Below, piece by piece: positions 1-12,200 of a stretch of 64,000 nucleotides of DNA; the stretch's first letter is position 1; every line of letters starts with the position of its first letter. The translations under genes were made by a program, and so were the position numbers. Location of the stretch: NCBI GenBank assembly GCA_016169945.1, contig JADLSH010000318.1, positions 1,398,501 through 1,462,500 on the forward strand, read 5' to 3'. The notes under the pieces are model-generated. The model made no database searches, was not told the DNA's origin, and worked only from the letters and a program-made list of their open reading frames with translations. The DNA is from Trachythela sp. YZ-2020 (Eukaryota > Cnidaria > Anthozoa > Malacalcyonacea > Clavulariidae).

Positions 1-136
1 TCTCTGGGTACTCCTGTTTCCTCCTGCAATAACACTTGAGCAATAAGTGATGGCTCTTATAGGACCTCCAGAGAGAACAGTTTAGAACTGATAGAGCTAT
101 CCAGTTTAGAGTTAGTTTAGTTGTAGTTCAACTTAC

Positions 137-1822
137 CTTGTCTATAATTGACTGCATATGTGATTTGTGTCCCTGATCACCATACAGTAGAGCCGACCAT
201 TGTTCAGGAGATATACGCAAGCCTGCTTCAAGAGCTATTTGAACGATCTGTGAATCATGTTCACGTCTCAAAGCATCATATGTCCGAAACTAAAAAGCAA
301 TGCACAATTTTATAAATAGTATGTTGTAGTGAACTTTATTAATCTAACAAAGTACTAGTGAGACAAGGGGGAATTCTGACTTTTTTTCAGGAAGGGGAAT
401 TCTGACTTTTCTTAGGAGGGGGAGCTCTGACTTTTTCCTGGAGGGAGAGTTCTGACTTTTTCCTGGAGGACATGTTCTGACCTTTTTCAGGTGGGGGAAT
501 TCTGACTTTTCTTAGGAGGGGGAATTCTGACTTTTTCCTGGAGAAGGAGTTCTGACTTTTTCCTGGAGAAGGAGTTCTGACGTTTTTCAGGAGGGGGAAT
601 TCTGACTTTTCTCAGGAGAGGGAATTCTGACTTTTTCTGGAGGGGGAATTCTGATTCTGGGGGGAATCTTTAATTTCTTGGGAAGGGGGTCATGACTACT
701 CACCTGTTCTTTTAATTGCATCAGTGATGACTCGTCATCTCGCTTGGTCACCTAACATACATAAATTAGTACAGTTTATGTTAATGGAAAATTGGCTAGT
801 ACATATACATTTGAACTCTGTGGCTAAGGCGATTCTTACAAAATGCTGTTATCTGATTATAATTTCACCTCAATCACATGTGAGAAGAGTGCTTCCAGTT
901 TGACTTTGCCAAACATCTAGTTTCCTCCAGTATTAACATGGGACAAATAAGGGCTGGGCTTTCTGGACCTCTAAGGAAAACTTGATAGTTTAGAACTGAT
1001 AGAGATATCTAGTATAATCAAAGCAGTTTAATTTAATTTTACCTTGAAACAAGATGCCCTGTATAGCAATTGAACAACATGGCCAATGCTCGTCTTTGAA
1101 GCATGTGGAAACAACTGCTCAAGACGTTGAACCACAAACAGAACAATAACTTTCCTTGATAAGGCTTCACCACCTTCTAACGCTAACAAGATGTACTTCA
1201 GAGCATCCTCTTGCATAGCCGGTCCTAGAAACTGGCAACCACGATTTCGTACCGCTGTCCAGAGATTCTGCGACAATTGGGCAGAATTTTGATGGAGAAG
1301 AATAAACTCTAAGACTGTCCTCTCCCCAAGACTTCGAATTGCCCTCATAATCCTTGCACATCCTTCCTCCTCTGCTAATTGGCAGTTAACGAGAGTTACT
1401 AGTTTTCGATGCATCGGTCGAGACAATGTACCGTTCGTTAGACCGTTGCTTGTTGCCTCTGATGTCAAACCGTTTTTTGAGACAAGAGAGCTTAGAAACA
1501 ATGCTAGTTCTTCTATACATTTTTTTGACGAGAAATATTGAACCTCGTTTTCTTTAATCCTTGGCACATCAGGGCAAGATGGTGTTGGAATCGTGAACCC
1601 AAGAAGTTGCAACAAAGCATAGTTTATTGGCAAAACATCGACTTTAAGGTTGATGCCCGATTGATCAAAAGGACAAACAGTTCGATGTAGACTCGATAGA
1701 CATGATTTACAGACTGTGTGTCCACAGCCCAAACTGATCGGTTGTCGTTGGGTGTCAGTAAAATCATGCGAACATATCGGACATGTTAAGAACTCGGTCC
1801 ACTGTGGGGTTGAGATAGGCAT
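137..1822 (-). CDS. RC3H1: Roquin-type RING / ROQ-domain RNA-binding ubiquitin ligase, 5' part (partial at left edge)
   Basis: Roquin proteins bind stem-loop decay elements in mRNA 3'UTRs and recruit the CCR4-NOT deadenylase in the cytoplasm; the RING finger can act as an E3 ligase. Three exons can be read: 1822-1043 (starts with ATG, 260 codons), 751-704 and 289-137, with GT/AG borders and all phase 0. The N-terminus holds a RING of the Roquin C3HC3D pattern (Cys14, Cys17, Cys33, His35, Cys38, Cys41, Cys50, Asp53), followed by the HEPN/ROQ region, including a [13 protein letters not shown] stretch typical of the family at the first junction. The gene continues beyond base 1, so the CCCH zinc finger and proline-rich tail are not seen. 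Intron 1 contains a SINE relative, and intron 1 near exon 2 has a minisatellite (360-690). Whether the animal has one or two RC3H genes is unknown; the symbol stands for the family. Confidence 0.93.
360..690. repeat. Minisatellite, unit about 27-31 bp
   Basis: About a dozen degenerate units built on GGGGGAATTCTGACTTTTTC, in the Roquin intron between exons 2 and 3. The units differ by small substitutions (for example GGAGTTCTGAC), so the array is old or has been gene-converted unevenly. Confidence 0.85.
840..1025 (+). mobile_element. Degenerate SINE family A copy
   Basis: The copy carries the family-A body (ATTATAATTTCACCTCAATC, then GTGAGAAGAGTGCTTCCAGT) followed by the tail reading in the orientation opposite to the copy at 7320. 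The tRNA-like head is largely lost. It lies in the first coding intron of the Roquin gene. Confidence 0.6.
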
Positions 1823-4800
1823 TCTTATTGGAATGTGACTTGCTCAAAGCATACCAAAGTACTATATCAAATGGAAATTTTGAATTGAAATTGAAAATCG
1901 AAAATGTATTGCTTGTAATGTAAACAAGGACTAGTTATGCCTGCATTTGGGCCCAGGTTGGGTTAACAAATTGTCTGAACTAACTGAACAAGACTTTATT
2001 TTTCTATCTAGTGATATTTCAGTTTCTATCAAACGCCCTTCATCAGGAACTTATTCTTACTTGCCTTTCCGTCCATATGCAATGTTTTCAATAAAAGATG
2101 CACACATGCATATTTTTTAAATGCAGCATGCAATTTATACAATTGTTATTTTAATTAAACACTGCATATGTTGTGTAATTATGAGACAAATTAGATAAAA
2201 ATTGCTTTTAAATTGTTTCTAATAATGTCAAAGGGCAATAATTTTAAACCTCCTTGATAAGCTTTCCACTTTGAGGAGGCACACATAATTTTAATCAGCG
2301 TAAGTTGACAAAAATCATGTTCATAAAAGGCCACTAATAACTACTGTGTAACAACACAATAACAACCAATGTTTAATTTAACCAATGTTATAATAAACCA
2401 GCAGCTAAACAGTTCATCACTATGCTGGATACATTAGCTTGTCACCACAGGGTTGATAAATCTATACATAACTCTTTATAACGAAACACCTTGTTTAAAA
2501 GCTGTTTTTTTGAAATCTTTTTGATTGGCAAATAAAAGCTTAGACAAAGGGTATATAATTTGTGCAGAATTGCACATATTTTATAGCAGAATCAGGAAAT
2601 TAGTGGTATGTTGTTTTGTAATACTATATTATTTCATACTATAAGACAAAACAAGGCAAAATAGCTTGAAGATAAAATTGAACAATACATACTAGAGGAC
2701 ATAACAATTTATATCGATCTATAACATATAACACGTTTTAGGGCTATAAATCTATATACATCAACCCTGGTGAGATTGTTAGGAATACAAATACAACATA
2801 TGAAATTGCTTAGCTTGCTTTTTAAAAGTAAACACAGGCCTACTCTAACAGCCTTTATATAGGCAAAAAATGACCAGATTAACCCGTATAGCTAGATCTT
2901 ATCTGTGGACTACAAATAGAAGTCTAATACAAACCCAACTAGTAATGCGACAATAGTACAATTTAAACAAGAAATCTGGCAGTTATAAATGGCTTTTGCG
3001 TGTGTAATATCATGAAATTTACAACGATGTATATTTCACAATATACTCTACACAAGGGAACCTCACTCGAATATTCCAAAAGCTGTCGATTTCATGACTA
3101 AACATATTTTCGTCTAATGCCAAAATGCTACCACTGAGATATATAGTCAACAGTTAATAACCTAAATTTCAACATAAACTCTGGTCGCCTTTGTTGAAAA
3201 ATTTTCAGAAAAACAACAAAATATCAAAATAAACCGATGTGTGTTTCTTACACGAAATATACAACCTAAAACGCTGCAAGGCTTAAAAAGCGGTTAAAAT
3301 AAATGTTTATAAACTGTAAGGACTAAAATAACACAAGAGGAAATGGCAAAATGGACGTGTTTTTTCATATTCCGACCATGTCTGGCTAAAGTCTAGTCGG
3401 GGGCAAGGAAAAATATTAAAATTTCTGTTAATAAATATGTTGGTTACATTAGAACCTATAAAACCTTACAAAAAAGCTATATTTAAGGCAAAATAATTTT
3501 AAAAGTAGGCAAACCTATAAACGTTGTTTCGTTCTGCTAAAAGCAGGGCAAGGAGATTAGAGCTAGTTTAGTTTGTGCGACGAATAAATCCGAATAAATC
3601 GCTGAGGAGGAACTATTATATCGTTGGCCCAATAACAAACTAACTCAGCCAAATTCCCTTGCTCTGCTTTGCGAAAATTACAGTATTTTACTATACTATA
3701 CCTCTTTTCAACTTCTCAAAGCCTTTAACACGTTTTTGAAGAGTATTTAGGCCTTTTAATCACCTTTATTTCCTTGCATACGAAGGCAAATTTAAAACAA
3801 TACAATTCCTTTAATAATTTGGAACGACGTTGTTTGTTCGACTCGCGAAAAGTTGTCCACCGATTTAGGGTGTTGCCAGCTTCCTTTGGAAGCAAATAAA
3901 GCGTTGAGGATCAGGTCATAGACATCTAGAGCAGCTGGACTCTATAATAAAGCAATGACTTGTACAGAATTCGCAAAACAGTGCTCTTCTAAGCATCAAA
4001 TTCTATCACGCCATTCACCGGAATAAGACATGACGGCCTTCAACTTGTATCTCATTACAGACCATGCATGCGCAGTAGCTTTCTTGTCCGTCATACTGCG
4101 CTGTGATTGGTCGGGATAGCGCATGTGATACACACACACAAATTTATACAGAACGCAAGTCGGGCATATAATTCAGACGCATATTGCCAAAAACACTCTG
4201 GTTTGGGCGTTTTCTTTACAAAATACATCCAAGAACAGGTGCTATAGATAAAACTCAACAGGTTGCAGCAAGAACGCCAGAAAGCGCGTTTACAGCGGGA
4301 GTTACAACTTACAAGTCAATTTTCTTGCTATTGTTTACGACGAATAACGTGCCCGGGCACATTGCCCGCCCGCCCAAACACGAAACACGAATGTGTCGAT
4401 ATATTACCACCAGGGCTGATTGTCACGTTGTCACCATGTTTTAAATCCGCAATTTGTCGGACCATTTTCGGACCAAAAGTATAAACACATATGGCTAAAT
4501 TTTAACGTGACACTTGAAAATATAATCGAAATATAGTCCGTTTAAAAACTTGTGAAATGTTACGGCGTTTTTGATATATTGTACACAAAACAACCTGTTT
4601 TGGCTGCGATAACTTAAAGTCACTAGTCATGATATATGCAAATATTTGTCGAAGTTTTTAAACCCTATTAAAGAAGATAGCAAAACTTCTAATAAAGTTT
4701 CAAGTTTTCAACTTCTTGCCTTAACCATGCCTTCCTTAATCAAGTAATTTTCCCAATTATCTTAGTCATTAATTCTATTTTAATTTATCTATGTGGTTTA

Positions 4801-5634
4801 AAACAATTTGTCCATCCCATAACAAAAATATGGAAAAGACAAAAGTATACAAAGTTATTTAAATTGAATTATTTTTAAGATACATTATTTCGAGATTCGA
4901 GAAATATTATTTTATACTTATAAAAGGCGGAATTGGTAATTAGTCTCCCCATATCAGAAATTTGTGCGCAACTGCCTCGTTTTCGTGAAAATTATATTAC
5001 TGTGGATCGACAGTAGATGGCACAGGTACTTAACGATTTTGGCTAAATTTTTGGATTATTTCAAACTCTTGGAATCTTTCCAAAGCACTTAAACAGCAAA
5101 AGTAATGTCTGACTACATAGCAATTTGAAACACATTCGTGGCTAAAGAATTCTTATAAATTTAATTTGTTTTCATATTATTTCATATCATTTTAACACGC
5201 AAATCTCCAGCTACAATGCCCGTTTCTTCATCCGTCATGACTAATATGCATGAAGGAAGTTAAAGGAAAACAAAGGATCTCTTTACCGTATTTTAAATTA
5301 GTTCCTAATTCAAAATGCAGGCAACGTGACAAAAAGCCTCTGTTTCCCTCTGAACTTCCTTCTTCCGTTAGGCCACCTAGAGAGCGGGGCAGAGACAACA
5401 TATCCCAGGACCTTCAACCTGAAAGGGAGAATCATTTACCAGCTGGGGTTGAGGCCCACTCACATGTTGCGGATTTAGTATGTCCCTTAGTAGTAATATG
5501 CAGGTAGAACATATAAAAAAGCTTGAAAAAATCACATCAGTCAGTATATCCGTTAAATCGTTCCACAAAACTGTGAAAACTTTTATTTGAAGTAAAGATT
5601 TAGATTATTTATCTTCACTACATGAGATCATATA
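1823..5634. other. Intergenic region between the Roquin start and the DHX9 3' end; no gene seen
   Basis: The stretch is AT-rich and has no reading frame that I can relate to a family. A possible splice acceptor just upstream of the Roquin ATG (near 1855, reading minus) suggests a non-coding first exon further right. The GC- and CpG-richer part at about 4030-4460 is a candidate Roquin promoter or 5' UTR exon. Both statements are inference. The small ORFs at 4184-4484 and 5250-5507 look like chance. Confidence 0.5.
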
Positions 5635-6112
5635 AGGGGCGGACCATTTGATTTTTGATGCGGGGGCGGGTAAATTTTCACTGAGCCCGATATTTTTTTC
5701 TTCACGTCCTGAGGCTGTTCGATATTTTTTTGTTGTTCAAGGCTCCCGCACGATATTTTTTGTGTGCACATATAAAGTATGTATATATTATATGAAATCC
5801 CTGTGATGAGATGTAACTTTTTTATATGACACTCTTAAACTTATTGATTTGAGGAGCATAGCTTAGTATCATGGTTGATTGAATAGAAACTAGAGAGAAA
5901 CCTAAGCACATGCTCTTGAGGCATGTCATGCACACACATAGTTTAGCAGGGTAGTAACATTTCACATCAGTCCAGGACCTCTTGTCGGCCATGGGAACAA
6001 TTTTACAATAATTTGTTTTCATCGTCTGTAACACTTGCCCGTGGCAAAAATCTGAGGCTTCTCAAACGGTATTCTACCCGCCCCCGCATCAAAAATCAAA
6101 TGGTCCGCCCCT
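5635..6112. mobile_element. Non-autonomous DNA transposon with about 38-bp terminal inverted repeats
   Basis: The ends AGGGGCGGACCATTTGATTT (left) and its reverse complement (right) match for almost 40 bp, through GATGCGGGGGCGGGTA. The interior has no ORF of note. A related end is seen near 55920-55935 (TGGTCCGCCCCTA). No clear target duplication is visible, so the superfamily (hAT-like ends) is only a guess. Confidence 0.75.
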
Positions 6113-6257
6113 AAAGAACGCTAATTTGACAGCGTAACTGAATTCTGGCCCGAGTGCATTGAAGTATCTTTACTGCGTTCTCAGCTATTAATTTACAGGT
6201 GGTAGAAGTTTCAAATCTTCAGCGTCATTGTAGATATTGCGTATTGCAAGGAATAAT

Positions 6258-9200
6258 CTAAAAGTTTCCACGTCCAAAGTTACCCCTAAACCCTCCTCTT
6301 GATCCACCTCTGAACCCTCCGCCTCCACCAAAGCCACCACCTGGAGAAAAAGATCAAAACAGTTAAACAGAACTGGAGAATGAAATGGACTTTCAGCTGA
6401 TATCAACAACCTTTTAAATAACTTTTACCTCTAGGGGCTCTGAAGTGTCTTGGGCCTTGGTAACCACGTCTTCCTCCTCTAGGACCTGTAAAACCTCCGC
6501 GTATTCCTCTACCTCTGGGTCTATATAAATGAAGATATGGTCATAAAGATATGGTAAAATATCACACCACCACAATCACCAACATCACTATTACCACCAT
6601 CACAATTACCACCATCACCATTGCACCATCACAATTACCACCATCACCATTACACCATCACCATTACCACTATCACCACCACCATCATCATCACTATCAT
6701 CACCACCATCATCATCACTATCATCACCACCATCATCATCACTATTATCATCATCATCATCATCACCATCACCATTATCACCATAACCACCATCATCACC
6801 ATCATCACCATCACCATCATCACCACCATCATCATCACCACCACCATCATCACCACCATCTTCATCACTACCACCATCATCACTATCACCACCACCATCA
6901 ACATTATAATCACCATCATCACCACTAACACCATAAAGTCTCTACTTACGGTCCTCCTGGGCCCATGCCCCCCATCAGAGGCCTTTGTTGAACCATGTGA
7001 CCAACATTAGCTTTTGAGAGATTCTTAAACATAGCAATGATTCGCCCATCTTCATGGCTGGGGTACATAATGATCTCAGGGGACTGAGTCACGCGACATA
7101 ACAAGACATCAATTGCTTTTCGCAATGCCACCAAGGCAGCGGCTTGTTTATGAGGCATGCGTAGTTTGATCCTGTAGTGAAAAATAGCTCTATCAGTTCT
7201 AAACTGTTCTCTCTAGAGGTCCAGTAATGACATCCCTTGTTCGTTCAGTGTTACTACAGGAGGAAACCTAAACTAACTCTATTATAGTGGATAGCTCTAT
7301 CGGTTCTGTTCTCCCAAGAGCGTCAGTAAGGGCTATCTCTTTTTACTCCAGTGTTATTGCAGGAGGAAAACGGAGTACCTGGAGAAAACCTGCGGGTGCT
7401 TGGTAGAGTCAAATTGGAAGAACTCTCCTTACATGTGACTGAGGTGAAACTATAATCAGACAACTGTACATTACAGGAATTGAACCTCGGTCACAGAGAT
7501 GAAAGGCACATGCACTAACCACTGAGCTACAAACGTGACCAGGTCTCGCGACAAAACAATAAATACAGTTGGTCACATACCAGTTATCAATCTTGATCAT
7601 TTCTTTCTCAGACTCAACTTCACTGTGAGTAAAGATCAAAATCTGTACAGGATAGACCATCGTCATTTGTTTACATGAAACTGCTCGCGTTCGGATCTTG
7701 AATGAATGAATGAATGAAGGAAAATATTTTAAAGATTAAAGTTAGGGTCAAGGTTAGGGATAGTTTGATGGTAAGAATTCGCCACATCTAAACTGTTCTC
7801 CCAAGAGGTCCAGTAAGAGCTATTTCTTATTGATCCAGTGTATGCGGGTACCACCCGTGAGGAAGGTCTACTGGCGTTGAGGAAGGTTGAAAGTGAAACA
7901 CTGAATAAAACATTGCAAAGCAGCAAGTACTGGACTAGTCGGGCTAGTATTAGTAGCAATAGTCAGCACTCAGTCAGACAAGCAGTATTGCAATGGCCAA
8001 CTGGTAAACATAGCCAGGCAAAAGCCTGCATTTCGGAAAATTTCCAGTTATTTTGAGGAAGGTTGAGAAAATCCAAAATCCTACCTGGAGGAAGGTTGAA
8101 CACATTTTGCAACTCTGGTTCCTATACAGGAGCAAACCGGGTATCCGGAGAAAACTCGTGATGTTTGGTAGAGTCAAACTGAAAGCATTTTTCTCATATG
8201 CGACTGAGGCGAGATTCTAATCAGACAACTGCATATTGCAGGGATCGAATCCCATGATGTCACAGAGGTGAACGACACATGCACTTGCCAATGTGTTACC
8301 AACACCCGTACCCTAGGGATGTTTAATCGACTACACTTAGCATGCATGTACCAATAGTACAAATAGATTCTTTCTCTAATAATAGTTCTAACCTTTTCTC
8401 CGAAGACAAAAAGAGGTGATGGGAATGTCTGCTCTCTATTTGAACAATTCACAGAAGATTTATGAATCAAAGCAGCTTTGCCTTCCGTTGTCAGTACTTT
8501 ACGTTTCTCTTTGTGAATACAGATATTCGGGTAGAGTCCAAAACATAGCAAGGCTACAACCTAAAGGGGTATCAATACCTTTGAAACATAGGCTGAGTAT
8601 TGGGGATATACTCAAATACAAGAATACTACATATAATGAAAATGATTAACATTATTTTCTCACTCCGTTTATGGCCGGTGGACCACAATCTGCTGCACGA
8701 TAGCGCTTGGCGAAACCCACCTCTAGGTACAGTATACAATGTAGCAAACGGACATCATAATGTACAAATACTTACTACGTCTAATTGAGAATCAGGACCG
8801 CTGAAATTGAATGGTTGTGGATGCATACAATCTGAAAATAGAATTAACAATTAGATTACGAGCTCGAGATTTCTATGAGGTGATACTGTAGTTGATGAGG
8901 GCGAAGCCCGAATCAACTATCACCTCATAGAAATCGAGAGCGAGTAATCTAATTGTTTGAGTAAATACATGTACATATAATAAATAGAGATTTTGTAAAA
9001 GAAAACGAACCTTCAGGAAAACCAGCATCACAAAGAATATTCTTTAACTGAAGCTAAAAATCAAATAAAAATATATATTATATTGTATATGCATTTATTA
9101 TGTTGCGCTTTATGTACCTAGCCTGACTCAGACTGACCATCGCTTTAACATCCCAAAGGCAAAGCCCCATTATTACTCCAATATTACATACCTGAGCCTC

Positions 9201-12200
9201 AGATGTCATTCTTAATGTTGCCATATTTAGTTGACGACTGTCACAGAACTGCATCTCAGCGGTCTCATCCACAGACCTGGCGTCTTCCCAAGCTTGATAA
9301 GCACTTAACATTGCCACGTGATCACTATGACGACGACCTGAGAACTGTTTATGAACCCAGCCCAGTCTCCGACGATCCGACGGTGTCTCAAAAGGCTCTG
9401 GGAAACATGTACTGGCTGCAATTGTCGCACATGCATCACCACAGCTGAAAAGAGAAGAAATAAAGATAACAGGGGTGATGGTGGCACAGTGCAGGTTAGT
9501 GCATGTACCTTTCACCTCTGTGACCAGGGATCGATTCCTGCAATATACAGTTGTCTGATTATAATTTCGCTTCAGTCGCATGTGAGAAGAGTGTTTCCAG
9601 TTTGACTCTACCAAACACAACAGGTTTCTCCTGTTACTCTGCTTTCTGCAGTCCTGCAAATTACTGTCGGTCATCGGACATTGTCCGGCCAAATTTTACG
9701 TTTTGTCCGATCAAACCTTTTTATGACCGGACATGTGACCGATCGATTCAAGCTGGTGAAAAGTGATTTATAACATATTTTCCAACATATTTTGTTCGTT
9801 TAAAGTTATTATTAAAGGAACCTGCAGGAAATATCAGTCAAAAAAGTGATCGGAAATGATCGCATTTGCGGTTCGTGTAATATTTTGGCAAAACTTAAAC
9901 AGCATACTGTATCAACCGAGGAGAATTGGAGATTTGTATAGCATAAACCATAACCGTGTTGCACAAAATATGAACACGGTTCTGGCAGCCTTATATAGCA
10001 GACGTCGCACTTAATGCACGAGTAGTCTGCCAAAATACATTGTGCTAATTTTTTAAGAAATAAAAAACTTTACTTTGTCCATTGTCCGACAAGAACTAAT
10101 AAATGTCCGACTATCTTTTGTCTTGGCCGGACATTTGTCCTGCCCAGCAAAATAATGTTTTGCAGGCTTGTTCTGGTGTAGTAAAAATCGACCAATAAGA
10201 CACTGTCCGTACTGGACCTCTAGGGAGAACAGGTTGGAAGTGATAGAGCTATCTAGTATTAAATTGTTGTGTTTAATTAAAAATTGATGCTGCTTACTTG
10301 AAGATGCAGCCCAAAACGACCATTTTTCCAAGTCGGGGCTCGAGTGGAAGTTTTGCCAACAAGTAACCAAGAGGAGTGAGTTGAAAATCCTTGTCGAGGG
10401 CGTCCATGTCTACGAAAACGTAAAATGAATTATTTGGATGTGTACAGATCTAAAGTGATCAGACGTTGTACAGAACTCACTCCTGAGCGACGCATGGCTA
10501 GAGGTAGTACACGGTCTTGAATGTGGACACCTTAAAGTGGTGTAATGATGTACAGAACTCGGGTCAATATAGCACGGTTAGATCATGATGCAGAAGCAGG
10601 TTACATCACAAAGAGGTAGTACATGTTCTGGAATGTGCACTACCCTAAAGTAATCTAATATAGTATAGAACCACGGGTTGTCAATCCCTCTATAAACAAA
10701 ACCTATTCTATCCCATACCATACCATACCATCCCATACCATACCATACCATACCATACCATACCATATCACACCATACCATACCATACCATACCATCCTA
10801 CTTGTGTGTAATCCAGAACCTGGACTGATATAACCTTGCAATACATACAAAACTCACCTCTTAAAAGTGCAATAGATTCAACAACAGCGTCCAAAGGAGG
10901 AGGTTCAATTGCTTTGTTCAAGAAATCACGAATATCGCCCAGTTTTAACAATTTGATGGTCAGAGCCAACTCGTGAAGTGGTGTACGTAAAATCTCCGGA
11001 GTCGCATGTTCTGCTAATCTAAAAAGTTTTCGTGAATTGTTTTACCTTCATCTACTGTCCTGTAGCGCTTACTGAAACCCACCAATGAGCACTTATTGCT
11101 TTAGAGGTTTCTTCAAGCTCTTTACTCAAAGCCTTTCCCTCAACCAGTGGCGGACACTAAGTGGGGAGACTGTTCAAAGGACAAAGCTCATCCTGTACCT
11201 ACCTCTCTGCTCTAGCTCGGCTCACAAAATGAAAAGCAAACCCAGGTCTCACTCGACCAGCTCGACCTTTACGTTGCTCCATGTTAGTTTTTGATGCCCA
11301 AACTGTGGCGTAATTAGTCATGTTGTTATGTGAGGTGAATACTTTCATTTTAGCTCTGAAAGAAATAGAACATTGATTTTTTTTAATTAAACCAACTATA
11401 TTTATACTCGATAGCTCTATCAGCTCTAAACTATTCTCCCTAGAGGTCCAGTAAGGAGCATCCTTTATTGCCCCAGTGTCACTACAGATGGAAACCTAAG
11501 TTCTATCAGTTCTAAACTATTCTCCCTAGAGGTCCAGTAAGGAGCATCCTTTATTGCCCCAGTGTCACTACAGATGGAAACCTAAACTAAACTAAACTAA
11601 ACTAAACTAAACTAAACTAAACTAAACTAACTGTATTTATACTGGATAGCTCTCAGTTCCAACTAAACTAATTCTATATATACTGGATAGCTGTATCAGT
11701 TCCGAACGAAGAGGTCCAGTAAGGGTAATCTCTTATTGGATCAAACTTAACTCACTTAACAGAATCGATAACAAAGACCACATCATCGATAGTGACACTT
11801 GTTTCAGCGATATTTGTAGACAAAATTATCTGCAAGAAAAAAACGCCAATCAGTGGAAAACTCCTCGGACGGAGAGTTAACAAAAGAAAGATCTGGCCAC
11901 TTGCATAAAGGGAGGGTTGCAGATATCTAAGTTTCCAGGGTGGGGAGGGGGGGTTACACTAACGCATCTCACCTTCCTGACACCTTGAGGTACACGTTCA
12001 AAAACACGCCTTTGATCTTCTCGTGGTATTTGCGAATGTAATGGTAATAAGCGATAATCTCGTCCACCTGGAAAATATATATGAATATTAACATAACGTT
12101 ACGAACCCACTATCTCACTGGCACCATAAAGATCTGAAAAAGATAGAAACAGTCTTACCAAAGACTGGATGTTGGGTTAAGAATTTGTGGATTGCAAAGA

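Noticed and set aside
4184..4484. Two overlapping short plus-strand ORFs
   Set aside because: No family similarity, no conserved composition, and they overlap in the GC-richer candidate promoter region.
5250..5568. Short ORFs on both strands
   Set aside because: Under 90 codons, no recognisable domain, no splice context.
6551..7010. Poly-histidine and Thr/Ile-rich ORFs on the plus strand, Met/Val-rich ORF on the minus strand
   Set aside because: They are readings of a (CAC/CAT)n microsatellite within a DHX9 intron; all frames are open because of the repeat.
9203..9448. Plus-strand ORF across 9203-9448
   Set aside because: Antisense of the DHX9 exon 9192-9444, which has correct phase, borders and family similarity.
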